64,000 nucleotides of DNA from Pollenia angustigena (GCA_930367215.1 OV884060.1:96992151-97056150), one strand, 5' to 3'; positions 9,645-20,344 are shown, counted from the stretch's first letter. Notes: a model not told the origin generated them from the letters alone. Numbers and translations: made by a program.

Positions 9645-11323
9645 TATATATAGCTCTTTATTAAGCGGAATAATATTTATAGGACCATCATCAATATTAT
9701 TTAGCTCTTTAATAAATAAATGACAGTCATAGGCCGAAAAATTGTGAAAAATAACAGGGAAAAATTTTGGTATTTTATAATTAATATTACAATTGTTATA
9801 AGCTGGTCCTCTATACTTTCCACTTAAATGACAATGACCTTTTACTTTAATGTCATTTGTAATAGCTTGAGAGCAAATATGACAAACATTGTTGTTTTCA
9901 AAATTTAAATTTTCCTGTTCTGTTAAGGGTGTCATTGGAACAATTTTAGTGAGAAAATTATTACTTAAATATTTTATATCTAGTACTAAATTTTCTATAA
10001 AGAGCTTTGCGGAATCAAGCCCTTTAAATATTCTTAATCTATTTAAATTATCATTGGAATTACACTTAATGAAATATGAAAATGCATAGGGGATATGCTT
10101 ATCAATCAAAGTTGTTGATGAAGTATCCCCTTTCGGAATGCACGTTTGAATGTTTTCAAAAATGCATTCCGAATCAGCATATATCACAAATGGAACTTTT
10201 TCTGTTACAGTGTTGTTGGTAATTATTTAATTTATCCTTTTGGTAAAAATGCTTCATGTCATCGCATACAAAAATTTTGCCTTTATGCTTCGTTGTTTGC
10301 AATCTGATTAATCTGCAAAAAGAAAAATAAAGATAACATTTTAATAACACAAAATTATAACGGTTGTCAATTATAAACTTACCTTGAAATATTTTTTATC
10401 CACATAAAGTGGGAATTAACTCCATTTTTTTCCTGTAGGAACATAAGGGAAATGTGTTTGGATTTTTTTCCCTTTAGTTTTGTAATAGGGTCCAACAACT
10501 AAATCTTTTTCGTCATCATACCCAAAAACATTAATACTTATCAGAGGGTTGTTTTCTTCAAAAATGGCTATGTCTTTTATTTTTAGAGGGAAGCTTAATC
10601 CCTTAAAATTTAAGGTATAACCATTTATGGCAATTATTTTTTCCTCAGTCTTAACATTATACATAAATGGTAGATTGGCGTTATTTTGTCTTAAGTCAGT
10701 TATTGCTGATTTAACAGCCCATTTAAAACAAAACTCATCTCTGTTTTTAATGTTTAGGCAGGCTTTTTTTAACATTAGTTTTCTGGGAAGTTGTATGAAA
10801 CTTGAGCCTTTCATTGGTTGGTACTTGTTTAAATTAACATCCACTTTTAATATTTCAATAAGAGTCCAACCACTATCCCTTTCTTGAAACTCCTCCATTT
10901 TTTGCAACACTTTATCAATTTTGTTATTGAAAATGACATCAAAATCTTCAATACAATATATTTCTTCCATTTTGGTTTGGAAGGTTTTTAATTCTGTGGA
11001 TATATTTTCTCCTTCTTTAATGTTGGGCTTTATATAAAACCCTGAAAGTTCCATATTGAATTTCAATATGACATGGAGTCTTAAAAACTTCTCCACTTCC
11101 GACTTCATTACAGCGGCAGCTTCTTTTAAAAATATTTCCGGAATAATATTTTTTTTATTCATATTTTCATATGAAAGAATTATTATTCTATTTTTAAAGG
11201 CACTTGTCACTTTTCCTATTTGATTTTTCGAAGATGAAGACGCATGCGTTTTTTCATGAAATTTTAAGTCCATTTCTTTTTCAAAACTTTTTTGCACTCA
11301 CTACATTTAATTATACCGGCCAT
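9644..11323 (-). pseudogene. Protein-primed family B DNA polymerase, N-terminal part with an intron
   Basis: The minus-strand gene starts at ATG 11323-11321. The first 25 codons form one C2H2 finger (C-x2-C-x12-H-x3-H) broken by a 1-nt deletion. Then follows the conserved N-terminal domain of viral/transposon PolB proteins ('ERDSGWTL', 'KKACLNIKNRDEFCFKWAV', 'ISINVFGYD'), a 70-nt GT-AG intron (10382-10313), a frameshift near 10190, and the exonuclease domain: ExoI 'YADSECIF', an EndoVII-like zinc motif 'GHCHLSGKYRG..CN', and ExoII 'HNFSAYDCHL'. The jockey insertion at 9643 removes ExoIII and the whole polymerase palm and TPR region. Such enzymes copy linear DNA elements from a protein primer. 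The lineage (Polinton/adintovirus, bidnavirus-like or other) is unresolved. Confidence 0.8.
10313..10382 (-). other. 70-nt spliceosomal intron in the PolB gene
   Basis: Donor GTAAGT (10382-10377) and acceptor TTTTTGCAG (ending 10313) bound an AT-rich 70-nt stretch. Both sides keep family homology when it is removed ('WIKNISR' joined to 'LIRLQTTKHKGK'). Size and sites are typical of short fly introns. Not tested by RNA. Confidence 0.7.
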
Positions 11324-11400
11324 GTTTATAGTTTCAAAAATACTTGATAACTGTTTAATAAAATATGTAATAATTATTATAAATAATTAAATAAAATACG

Positions 11401-11625
11401 TTTGAAAAGTTCATTAATTCATAGCTTAATTTGAAGCCAACATTCAAGGTTAATTCTTAAACTTAAAAACTGCTACGATTGCATTTTTTCACTTATGAAA
11501 AGTTTATTAACTCATAATTTAATATGAAGCAAACATTCAAGGTTAATGTTTAAACTTTAAAAATGCATACGATTGCACTTTTTAGCATAATGAAAAGTTT
11601 ATTGACTTTTAATTTCCACAATAAC
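11401..11625. repeat. ~94-bp tandem repeat, about 2.4 copies
   Basis: Units begin at 11403, 11496 and 11591 with 'tgaaaagtt.attaa'; inner blocks 'aacattcaaggttaat' and 'tacgattgcat/ctttt' recur in order. It lies in the gap between the divergent PolB gene and the small zinc-finger frame, so it could belong to a shared promoter or to an element terminus. Confidence 0.65.
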
Positions 11626-11805
11626 AATTGTATATTTACTTTTTACCAGAATGTTCTTAAAAGTTCAATAATCATAGATCAGTTTTCAAAATATGCTTTC
11701 ATTAACATTAAATATATATACCAAAATAAAAAAAGTTCATAAGTAAATAAATATATGTTTTACGAGGTATTTTCAATAGATTTTTTAATATTTTTATTTA
11801 ATTAA

Positions 11806-12099
11806 AAAAAGAAAAGTGTTAAAATCAGTTGCGAATTTTGCAAACATTTAACGTTTGCAAATAAATATAACAAAAAAAGGCACTTTATGCGAGTGCATAA
11901 TTTTAGTGCCAATAAATCAAAATTTCTAAAACCAAATCCCGCAGAGATGAAAATGAAGGAAGAGAACCCCGACAACGCGAAGGAGGAGATTCCCGACTTC
12001 ATAAAACAATTTTTGGAGGACGACGATTCTTATTTTTTGGAAATTAAATTTAAAATTTTTATATGTAAAATTATTTTAAATAAAAGTAATAAAAATTAA
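11806..12099 (+). CDS. Small C2H2 zinc-finger protein beside PolB (start unclear)
   Basis: The frame is open from 11806 to the stop 12097-12099. Before the first ATG (11887) it encodes a full C2H2 finger, 'CEFCKHLTF' continuing to 'RHFMRVH' (C-x2-C-x13-H-x4-H), so the true start is probably in an upstream exon or the ATG was lost. The finger is followed by a lysine/proline-rich linker, an acidic stretch ('FLEDDDSYFLE') and a basic AT-coded tail. It is divergent from PolB and convergent with the gene at 12162-12531. PolB itself starts with a similar finger, so this may be a regulator or accessory protein of the same element. Function unknown. Confidence 0.45.
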   Translation, partial: KKKSVKISCEFCKHLTFANKYNKKRHFMRVHNFSANKSKFLKPNPAEMKMKEENPDNAKEEIPDFIKQFLEDDDSYFLEIKFKIFICKIILNKSNKN

Positions 12100-12161
12100 A
12101 AAAAAAATCTTGTTTTTCTTTTATTATATTTATCTTTATTGTAAGGATTTTTTTTCAGAGT

Positions 12162-12531
12162 TTAGGTATAATTTAAATCGAATATTGCAGGTCCATTTGG
12201 TAATTGACGCCCCTTGTAAATAATTGTCCAAACTTCATCATTCATTTGAGTTAAGTATGGATCCTCTTTGTTTAAAAATGTCATCATTCTATTGGGGAGA
12301 TAAAACCATTTATTGTCATCTAAATTGGCAATGACTTTTAGACCATATTGTGTTTCTTTCCATTCAAAATTCACAATTTTCAAAGGCTGGTTTAAAGGTA
12401 TATCATCTATTCTAATATACTCGGGCTTAATACCTTGGGCAATATTCACAATTTTTTTATACATCTGAAAACAAACCAAAAACATTATAAATAATTAAAT
12501 ATACCTTTATTATGTACGAAATGCTTACCAT
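12162..12531 (-). CDS. Small companion protein of the PolB module, one intron
   Basis: About 102 residues. An ATG at 12531-12529 abuts a donor GTAAGC; the acceptor TTTTCAG ends at 12464 and exon 2 starts with a second ATG, so a 65-nt intron sits between two start codons. The main motifs are 'NFEWKETQYGLKV' and 'WFYLPNRMMTFL', ending 'AIFDLNY'. The pattern (K-T-Q-Y-G, then F-L-P-x-R) recalls small proteins found beside PolB-like genes in insects, which I suspect to be OB-fold single-strand DNA binders; this is inference from memory. No lesion is visible, unlike the neighbouring PolB. Confidence 0.5.
12464..12528 (-). other. 65-nt intron in the small PolB companion gene
   Basis: Minus strand: ATG|GTAAGC ... 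TTGTTTTCAG|ATG. The size and splice sites match fly short introns and the intron in the adjacent PolB gene. Confidence 0.55.
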
Positions 12532-12780
12532 TTTTATTAAGTTTCCTTTAAAGTGGCAATTAGAATAATGATTAATGGCAAACTTTCAAATTGAGTTAAT
12601 CTCTATACTTACATGTGCTGCATATTCTAAATATTTTACACATTACTCTATCTTATTTTAAAATACTCAAACAATTTATTTGTACATTTTTTAAATTTCT
12701 CTTCATTGAAGAAAATATAATCAACTTTATATAATTCTCTTTTTTTATTTAAAAATACTCAAAAACTTTTTATTTCGTTT

Positions 12781-12996
12781 ATATTTAAAATTCCTCCTAA
12801 TGGAAAAATCCATTGGAGCAAAAAAAAAAAAAGTTGAAAAATTAATCTAGAATATCTAAGTTTAAAGTAACATTTCAATTTAAAAATGCCTCCCTATGGG
12901 AAGAAAAAATTCCTCCTTTTGGGAAAACACATAGGGAGGAAATTGAAATTTAAAAATTCCTCCTTATGGGAATCACGTAGGGAGGAAAAAATCATA
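12781..12996. repeat. Short direct and inverted 'TCCTCCTTATGGGAA' repeats
   Basis: 'aattcctcctaatgg', 'gcctccctatgggaag', 'attcctccttttgggaa' and 'attcctccttatgggaa' run forward; 'catagggaggaa' and 'cgtagggaggaa' are the inverted form. Several pairs can form hairpins. They end immediately before the jockey fragment at 13006. Nature unknown; bases 12532-12780 to the left hold nothing recognisable. Confidence 0.55.
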
Positions 12997-13005
12997 TACA
13001 GAAAC

Positions 13006-14083
13006 CCCATATTTATACTACTTTTGATAAAGTCTGGCATGTAGGCTTATTACATAAATTGAAGCTAAACTTACCAGTAAACACACACAAGCTGTTAGAA
13101 AGCTACTTAGTCGGGCGAAAATTTATTATTAAAGAAGGTGATTATTTAAGCTCTCCTCAGCAAATTGACGCTGGAGTCCCTCAGGGAAGCATCCTGGGCC
13201 CACTTTTATACTTAATATATACCTCGGATATGCCAACAAACAACTACACACAAACTTCAACATTTGCTGATGATACAACTTTTTTTAGCGTGCACGATAA
13301 CCGTCAAGAAGCATCTCGATACCTACAGGATCATATATTTCAACTCGAACTATGGTTAAAGCAGTGGAGGATAGAGGTCAATGAGCAAAAATGCGTACAT
13401 ATAACATTCACCTTGCGTTGGGAATCATGCCCCCCTATTAAAATCAATAATCAAATAATACCTCGAAATTCGCATGTAAAATACCTCGGTATTCATCTAG
13501 ATCGCCGTTTAACGTGGAAAACCCATATAGAGACAAAAAACTAAAAGCCATCCAAATTCATTGGCTTATTGGAAGAAACTCTGTCCTTAGTCTCGACTGC
13601 AAACTTCTTCTTTACAACTCCATCTTAAAGCCATGGTGCCAGGTGCTATGGTATTCAGCTATGGGGCACTGCCTCGACCTCTAATATCGAAAAAATTCAA
13701 AGGCGCCAAAATAAACTACTTCGAATAATCACAGCTGCCCCTTGGTATGTTAAAAACTCAAATATTCACAAGGATCTTAATGTTCCATTAGTTAAAACTA
13801 AATAATACTTTAAAAGGCTCGAATTGCACCCGAACCCACTAGCACGAAATATTTTAAATGATAGCGGCCACACTCGCTTAAGAAGAAGAGACACTGCAGC
13901 ACTTATCCAATTAGATGAGCTATAAACACCTATAAAAGTGAACAGAACCCGCGATGAAGAAAATTTTTGTCTGGCACTGGCAGGACATAAAGTATTAGGT
14001 TAAGATTTGATTAATTATTATTAGTTCATGTTTAATATATGAAGATTCAATAAATAAATAATGAAGAAAAAAAAAAAAAAAAA
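13006..14083 (+). pseudogene. Jockey LINE 3' end: RT palm to poly(A), 5'-truncated
   Basis: Starts inside the reverse transcriptase at 'TTFDKVWHVGLLHKLK' (palm motif A with its Asp), then 'GVPQGSILGPLLY', the catalytic box 'FADDTTFF', and thumb motif 'VKYLGIHLDRRLTWK'. After frameshifts near 13540 and 13680 come the C-terminal motifs 'ALIQLDEL' and 'NFCLALAGHKVLG'. A poly(A) tract closes it (14064-14083). 5' truncation plus poly(A) is the normal result of target-primed reverse transcription. It complements the part missing from the minus-strand copy at 6322-9643, but about 95 residues of RT lie in neither. Dead copy. Confidence 0.85.
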
Positions 14084-14708
14084 ATTAAATAGAGAATATC
14101 TAAAAATGGGCAAAAATGGTCACTCCCATATTTTGTTAGCATATTTACTACACAGTACTTTAAATAGTTTAGCTAAATTGGGCCACAAAAAATGACAGGG
14201 TTTCTTGAAATTTGAAAAAAGATGTTACAATCTTATAGACAGCGTTGCCACAGCCAAGATATTTTTGCAACCAAAATTAAAAAAAATTGCCAAATAAGGA
14301 AAAAAGCTACCAAAATTTTAATATTTTTTATATTTTATGTTATCTAACAGCACAAAAATGTAAATATAAGTGGAACTGACTGACATATTTCTGTTAATGT
14401 ATGCATATGTGCCTGCTTATAAATATGTATGTAGCCTTATTTATAAACAATATTTTGCTGTGCCAAACAGGTAGGCATAATTATTAGAATTATGAAAATA
14501 GGCAGGTAGTTTTAAAACTTGGTTTTTATACTAAGTAAAATAAAAACTGCAGTTGTATATAATCCAGTTAATTGTGGCCTAGATTTATGTTTCGCAAATC
14601 AGGTAGCTTGAACCTTTTTATTTTTGGGTATAAGTTAATATGCAATTGTGTAATGCAATCAGTTAAAGTTTTACTTTGCAAAAGTAGTGATCAGTACCAG
14701 AACTCATA
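14084..14708. other. Non-coding stretch upstream of the Transib gene
   Basis: AT-rich; no gene seen. It should contain the left terminus of the Transib element, but I could not identify a convincing CACWATG-type end. Confidence 0.35.
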
Positions 14709-16665
14709 ATGTCATTTCAAAATTCGGAATTGTTCGAGTTATTTAGAAAATCACATAATGAAAATGTATTTAATTTGGCTATTGTGGAAAAATTGCACGG
14801 TTTACCAGGGAAAGGATGTTAAAAACAAAATTCACTTCGTTTTCTTGGATATTCGTAGAAAATGGCTTGCCTCAAACCGTACGACAAAAATCTTTATGGA
14901 AAAGTACTCAGACTGGCTTAATGGAGTAACAACTTTTGAAAACATCGAAGAACCGCATACATCTTTGGACAGCAGAAAAGGAAGACCTGCTAAAACTATA
15001 AACGAGTGTTCGGAGTACACAAAAATCTTAAACTTCAAAATGTTACAAAAGATATATCTACATCGAATCTGTCAGAAGCATTATGTCTTAAGTACGTAAA
15101 AGATAAATCAAAGTCTGATATTACAAAAGCTGTGGAGCTTGCTAGCCCAGATCGACTGCGAAGGATTAACGAAAGTATTCCAACTCCTCCGAATGCATTA
15201 CCCACAAAGTATAGCATAAAAGAAGCCTTAGCGTTAGAAATATAATATTTTACGAAGCTCTTTAAAGAATCATAATGTGAATGTTCTTCCTGGATATAAA
15301 AAGGTTACCTCTGCCAAAAAAGAAACAGTACCATCTAATGTAAAAGGATCAGCAGAAGTTGAACTGCATGACTTAATGGATCATACATCTAAACGCTTAG
15401 TTCAAAGTTTTCCTGAAAAAGAAAGAGCACTACTTCCAGATAGGCTTACATTGATAAGCAAGTGGGGATGTGATGGATCATCTGGTCAAAGTGCTTACAA
15501 GCAAACAATATCGACAACTGACATAACTATTACAGATGCAAATATGTTTATGGCTTCTATAGTTCCTTTACGACTTAGAAGTGAAATCTCTGAGCATTGG
15601 AAAAATCCTCGCCCATCGTCAGGCCATTTTTGTCGCCCGATATTTTTTAAATATGCAAAGGAGTCTTCAGAAATAATCAAGTCTACAGTAAATGATAAAT
15701 TATGAAAAGCAAATTTCCGAACTAAAGCCTTCTGTTATTGAAATGAAGAATGGAAAAAAGGTTTTCATTAATTATGAATTTTGTCTTACAATGATTGATG
15801 GCAAAGTCTTAAATGTAATAAAAGATACTTCTTCAACTTTGAAGTGTGCAATTTGCAAAAAGTCACAGAAGGACTTTCAAAATTTTAATGATTCAAGTGA
15901 TGAGCAAAACTATGAATATGGAATTTCTCCGTTACATGTCAGAATTAGGTGCATGGAGTTTATTTTAAAATTAGCGTATACAATTCCGAAAGAAGGAGAA
16001 AGTTTTCATGGAGAATGCAACACCAAAAGAAAAACTAACTGCTCGAAAAAATATTATACAAAATGAATTTCTTAAGAACCTTGGACTAAAAATAGACTGC
16101 CCAAAGCAGGGATATGGAAATACTAACGATGGTAACATGTCCAGATCGTTTTTTGAAAATGATGAGGTAACAGCCCAAATTACTGGTGTCGACAACCATA
16201 TTATAAAAGGTTGGCAGTTATTCTAAATGTTATAAACTCTAGAGAAATGGTAAATGGCCCAAAGTTTCAGGATTATGCATCAAAAACTGCCCAGCTTTTG
16301 GCTCAAAAGTACCCTGAGAAGGAACTTACTCCTACGGTCCATAAGATTTTGGCTCATGGCCAAAATTTAATTAAATATCAATGCTTACCAATTGGAAAGT
16401 TATCAGAAGAAGCCCAGGAATGCAAAAACAAAGATTACAAGCACTTTAGATATACGAATACTTGCAAAATTTCACGGATTAGACAGAATGAGGATCTTTT
16501 TAATATGTTGGCGGCCTCTTCAGACCCACTGATTTCATCGCGGAGCATGTAAGATCTCGAAAGGATTTGGAAGAATATAATTATAGCTCCGATATGTTAA
16601 GTCTATTACAAATCGCTCAAAATGTTAATGACTATTTTGAAGAAAACTATCTATTAAAAAAATAA
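14709..16665 (+). pseudogene. Transib (RAG1-type) transposase, nearly full length but frameshifted
   Basis: From ATG 14709 to stop 16663-16665, about 650 codons spread over all three frames with at least five frameshifts. Order of motifs: N-terminal domain with 'RRKWLASNRT' and 'RKGRPAKT'; 'KWGCDGSSGQSAYKQ', carrying the first catalytic Asp (RAG1 D600 context CDG-x-G); 'MASIVPLRLRSEI'; 'LTMIDGKVLN' with a following 'CAICKK' zinc pair; 'GYGNTNDGNMSR'; 'KILAHGQN'; and 'SEEAQECKNKDYKHFR', matching the RAG1 'SEGNESGNKLFRRFR' block with the catalytic Glu. Transib transposases are the relatives from which RAG1 arose; they cut and paste DNA making 5-bp TSDs. Host insertion site and TIRs were not resolved. 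Confidence 0.85.
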
Positions 16666-17751
16666 ATTAATAAAAATAACTCAATATCATATTATAATAT
16701 ATCATACTATAAAATAATATTATAAATTAACATAAGTATTAAAAATATTTCAATAACTTTTATCTATAATCTATATATAAATCGGCTAAGGCAAAACAGT
16801 TAAGAACATTTTCCTCCTCTGTATGTCAACCGATTTTAACAAAATATACACCATTTAAGAGGTATTTACTCAAAGAAGTGCACAATGTATATTTTATTAA
16901 AATCTGTTCAATAATTTCAGAGTTATAAGCGTTCAAAATTGTTACTAACACAAATGCAAAATAAATAAATAAAAATTTATTTTCAGTTATCAAATAATAA
17001 AAAATTAGGGTGATCGATTATTCGACATTTTTCAGAAACCGGGTTTCGAATATTTCGACTATATAAATCAGACCAGGCAAAACAGTTAAGAACGCTTTCT
17101 TCCTTTGTTTGTCAACCGAACCTCTATGGGGAGAAAAAAAGGGGAAATATGGGAAACTAAATTTCTTTTTTTTACTTTTCTGTGCTTCATGTAATAATTT
17201 TTAAATTTTCTATAGAACTTAGAAACATATAATTATAGGTGTAGGATCCTGAGTGAGTGTAACCTATAAGATAAAAAATGCTGGTATTTTTTGTTTTTCA
17301 TCTGGAACTTTTTGAATTTTCGTTAATATTCGACCTATAAAGAAAAAAAACTTTGAAAAAGTGAGAATTTTAGATAAAGAGAAAAGGGAAAATAAGAGAT
17401 ACACGTTGGAGAGCTTAAGAATACAACAAAAATCGACAAGTGCAATAAACACAAAAGAAGACAAAGACAATACAAATGCAAACTACACCATTGCAATACT
17501 TTAGTAATAATAACAACTGTGATCTAAAAGGACAGATTTTCTGTGATAATTTTTAAATTTACATATGTATATTTATTTTAATATTTTAAGTTTTGTGTTG
17601 TCCACCTATACAAAATACTGTGATATATTTTATAAATGATGTAAACTGACGAAAAAGATTATTGTAAGTTAATTTGTCAAAAATTAAGATTATAATTATT
17701 GTTATTATTAACTACTTTTTTACTTTGTATTTTTACAATGTTGCCAGATTT
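16666..17751. other. Non-coding, with a duplicated 60-bp repeat
   Basis: A block beginning 'tatataaatcggctaaggca' (16773) and continuing 'aaacagttaagaac' recurs at 17061, ending in 'tgtcaaccga' in both. The 'tctatatataaat' start resembles 5' ends of insect Helitrons, but no 3' hairpin or CTRR end was found. Short frames here look random. Confidence 0.4.
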
Positions 17752-17752
17752 A

Positions 17753-17812
17753 AATAAAACTCAATCCCTGAAGAAGTTGGAAAGAATACCAACGAAACGT
17801 CGGATTTTATTG
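17753..17812 (+). ncRNA. Type I hammerhead ribozyme motif (isolated)
   Basis: Core CTGAAGA (17768-17774, fits CUGANGA); stem II GTTGG (17776-17780) with CCAAC (17789-17793); GAAA (17794-17797); stem III collapsed to AC/GT; cleavage expected after the C of GTC (17801). Stem I pairs AATCC (17763-17767) with GGATT (17802-17806), then an outer AATAA/TTATT segment. This is the layout of Penelope-like-element hammerheads. One unpaired A (17775) precedes stem II. No Penelope coding sequence is near. Confidence 0.75.
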
Positions 17813-18409
17813 ATAATGAAATAAATCATCTTTTATTTACATTAAATTAATGACCTTGAAAGCCTGTATATAGAAAACTATAACAACTATTTAGAGTAAT
17901 CAAAAAAGGTCGATAAATACTTATAATTAAAAAATTATACATTAAACTGGGTGAATAAGAACATGTAAGGGGAGCTTTTTGGTACTTTTTCGTTCTACAT
18001 CTGGTACTTTGATTAAATTTTGTTAATATTAGACATAGAAACATAAATTTAAACGTGCAACGTCCTGAGTGGATGACAATATATAAAGAAGACTTTTTGA
18101 TACTTTTTTGTTTTTCAATTGGTATTTTTTATACTGAACTTACAAAATTAAATTAACTCACGTAGAAGATAAAATATGAACGGGAGGTTGGTCCCTCGCC
18201 AAATCGGTCCACTTTGAAGGAAAAACTAAATGCTCGAAACAAATAAATTCATATATACTTAGATAAATTATGTTTTCTTCATACTTCGAAAAACAAATTA
18301 TGGTCGAATTTTGACCATAAGGCGAGCACTAGTATAAATAAAAAGTGTTATATTAATATAACATGTTATATTAGAGTAGCATTTTTTCTAGACTTCCCTA
18401 TGAGAATGT
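17813..18409. other. AT-rich stretch without a gene
   Basis: No coding frame or RNA recognised. If the hammerhead at 17753 belongs to a Penelope-like terminal repeat, part of that element should lie here. Confidence 0.3.
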
Positions 18410-18905
18410 CATTTAAAGCACAAAAAAATGTGTTTTAAATGTTTGAGAAATTTTAAAAATATCATTACTTCAAAATATATGATTTTTGCGACAAGAAAGG
18501 TCAAAGGTGTCATCGTGTCCAATGCCTATTACAATAAGGGAGCACTTATTTTGATCCTAAGAGATTTAAAAATCAAGTGTTTTTCCCCATTACAAATTTC
18601 TTGGTAACTTCAAAAATTATGATGTTTTCAACAAAAAAACCACTGTGCACAGTGCCTCCACAAAGCTATGTCCAATAATGATACTCATTTTTAAGTTATG
18701 ATGTTTGTATGAACAGTCGAAAGCAGACACTGTGCACAGTGCCGCGCCTAACCTATGACCTCAAATCATGTATATTAAAAATAAAGGAGTTTTCTTTCAA
18801 ATGCTTTTTAAAATTTTTAAATATCTTTATCAGTTCAAAAGTTATGATTTTTGCAACTAAAAAAGTCAAAAGGCCCCACTGTGCGCCGTACACTGGGGAT
18901 TTTTG
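18410..18905. repeat. Diverged tandem repeats carrying CACTGTG motifs
   Basis: Three to four imperfect units share 'acttcaaaa.tatgattttt', 'caactaaaaaagtcaaa' and a GC-rich end. 'cactgtgcacagtgcc' occurs at 18642 and 18726, and 'cactgtgcgccgtacactgg' at 18876. A related 'ccccagtgtgcgccg' is at 22230. These may be abutting termini of one DNA-transposon family. Confidence 0.5.
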
Positions 18906-19026
18906 TAAAATACCAATGCATTAGATACTCGTATTTTTCTTTTGTAAGTTCAAGCTTTGTAAACATCCCCAAAATTTTAATGTACAAATTTTGTGGTTGG
19001 TTTTTGAAATACTAGAAGAAAAATCA

Positions 19027-19351
19027 ATTACTTCTTGAGGGAACATAGAACTTCATCCCTTTTGTATCGTTTGGTGCGATCACAGCACTCCTCAAACGAT
19101 TTGCGTGGCCGACCAAGTGCAGAACTGGTAGAACATTCAGCCTCAGTAAACTTAATTGTAAATCTGCCTTCAAGCCAATTTGCATTCTTTTTTTCAAATC
19201 GCGACTTCGTACGGTTAGAATCCTGCCATCTTTGTTTGAAGTTATAGTAAAAGCTTTTATATATTGTATCCAAAATTTCACATGCTCTAGTATCGGTTAA
19301 GCCAACGTGCAATTGTTGCAAAAACTGTTTTAATTTTGTTGTCTTTGTCAA
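19027..19351 (-). pseudogene. Second Transib-like transposase, N-terminal fragment
   Basis: About 107 codons on the minus strand. 'KQRWQDSNRT' corresponds to 'RRKWLASNRT' of the element at 14709; 'WLEGRFTI' to its 'WLNGVTTF'; 'LGRPRKSFEECCDRTKRYK' to its 'KGRPAKTINECSEYTKIL'. Spacing agrees over roughly 70 residues although identity is low, so this is a different subfamily. No catalytic part is present. Confidence 0.6.
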
Positions 19352-20344
19352 ACTTTAGAAGCTTCGAGCATAAAACCCCATGAGAAATAGAAAAACTTTC
19401 CATTGCCGTAAAATTATTGGGCCTTAGTTTCATTTATAATTAAAAAACCGGAGAAAAATTGGTTGTACTTTTCGCATTCGTCAGCACTTGTTGAATTACA
19501 AAAATCGATCAATATATTACTGACAGGTACGTTCCAAATATGAGCACTAATAGATGTGGGTGGAATTTCTGTAAAAAAATCATACAGGTAGCCAACGGAA
19601 AACCCCAAATAATTAAAAAAGTGCACTTTCTTTTTTTCCTTTCAATTGTCCACGCACATTTATTACCGCTTATTACTTTGCTTTCGCAATCATAAAAATC
19701 AAATAACCTTTTGTTTATTACTTTTTTTTTTATTCTGAGAATCATAAAAAAAGTCATAAATGTTTTTGCAAAGAATTTTGTGCATATCTCGAGCAAATTT
19801 TTGAAATGCATACCTTCACTTAATTGTGAATAAAACCGAAACGCGTTCATCGATTTTCATGATTTATGTCTCATTTTTTTCATAGGTTATGCGACTTTAC
19901 GTGAAAGTAATAAGACTTGAAACTTTTGTTTACTGTTTTGGATTTTTTATGAATTAAAAATTTAAATTTTTTGGGCAAAAAATATTTTTTTTCTTCATAC
20001 ATTTATTTATAACTGCGAAACTGTTGCCTATGTGTTATATAAACAGATGAAAGTAATTGTAATTCTTGCTTTTTCTAAATTTGTTTCAGCTAAATCCGAC
20101 TAGTGGATCTCGAGTTATGTTAAAGAAAATAGCCTTATCAGAATTGAGTACCGAATCAATCAGCTGAAAAATGTTGTACTGTGTAATGCAACAAATTGAG
20201 AGGTGGCACCTGGTGGCACTTAAAATTGATTAAAAATGTAAAAACAGATATAAGACAATGTATTAGTAGTGATTTCCAACTGTGGAAAAGTAAGGATAAA
20301 ATTGCAGGTCCAAATGTTTGGAGAAAAAAGGGATTTTTGTTATA
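19352..20344. other. Non-coding stretch
   Basis: Several short hydrophobic minus-strand frames (for example 19509-19850) have no recognisable motif and AT-driven composition. I see no supported feature. Confidence 0.35.

Noticed and set aside
6322..14083. One jockey LINE split into inverted halves by twin priming
   Set aside because: The two halves are opposite in strand and complementary, but 3.4 kb of PolB-module DNA lies between them and about 95 residues are missing from both; two independent insertions explain it better.
18642..18740. RAG-type recombination signals (CACAGTG with A-rich nonamer)
   Set aside because: The heptamer is part of a local palindromic repeat and the 12/23 spacing to a nonamer is not kept between copies.
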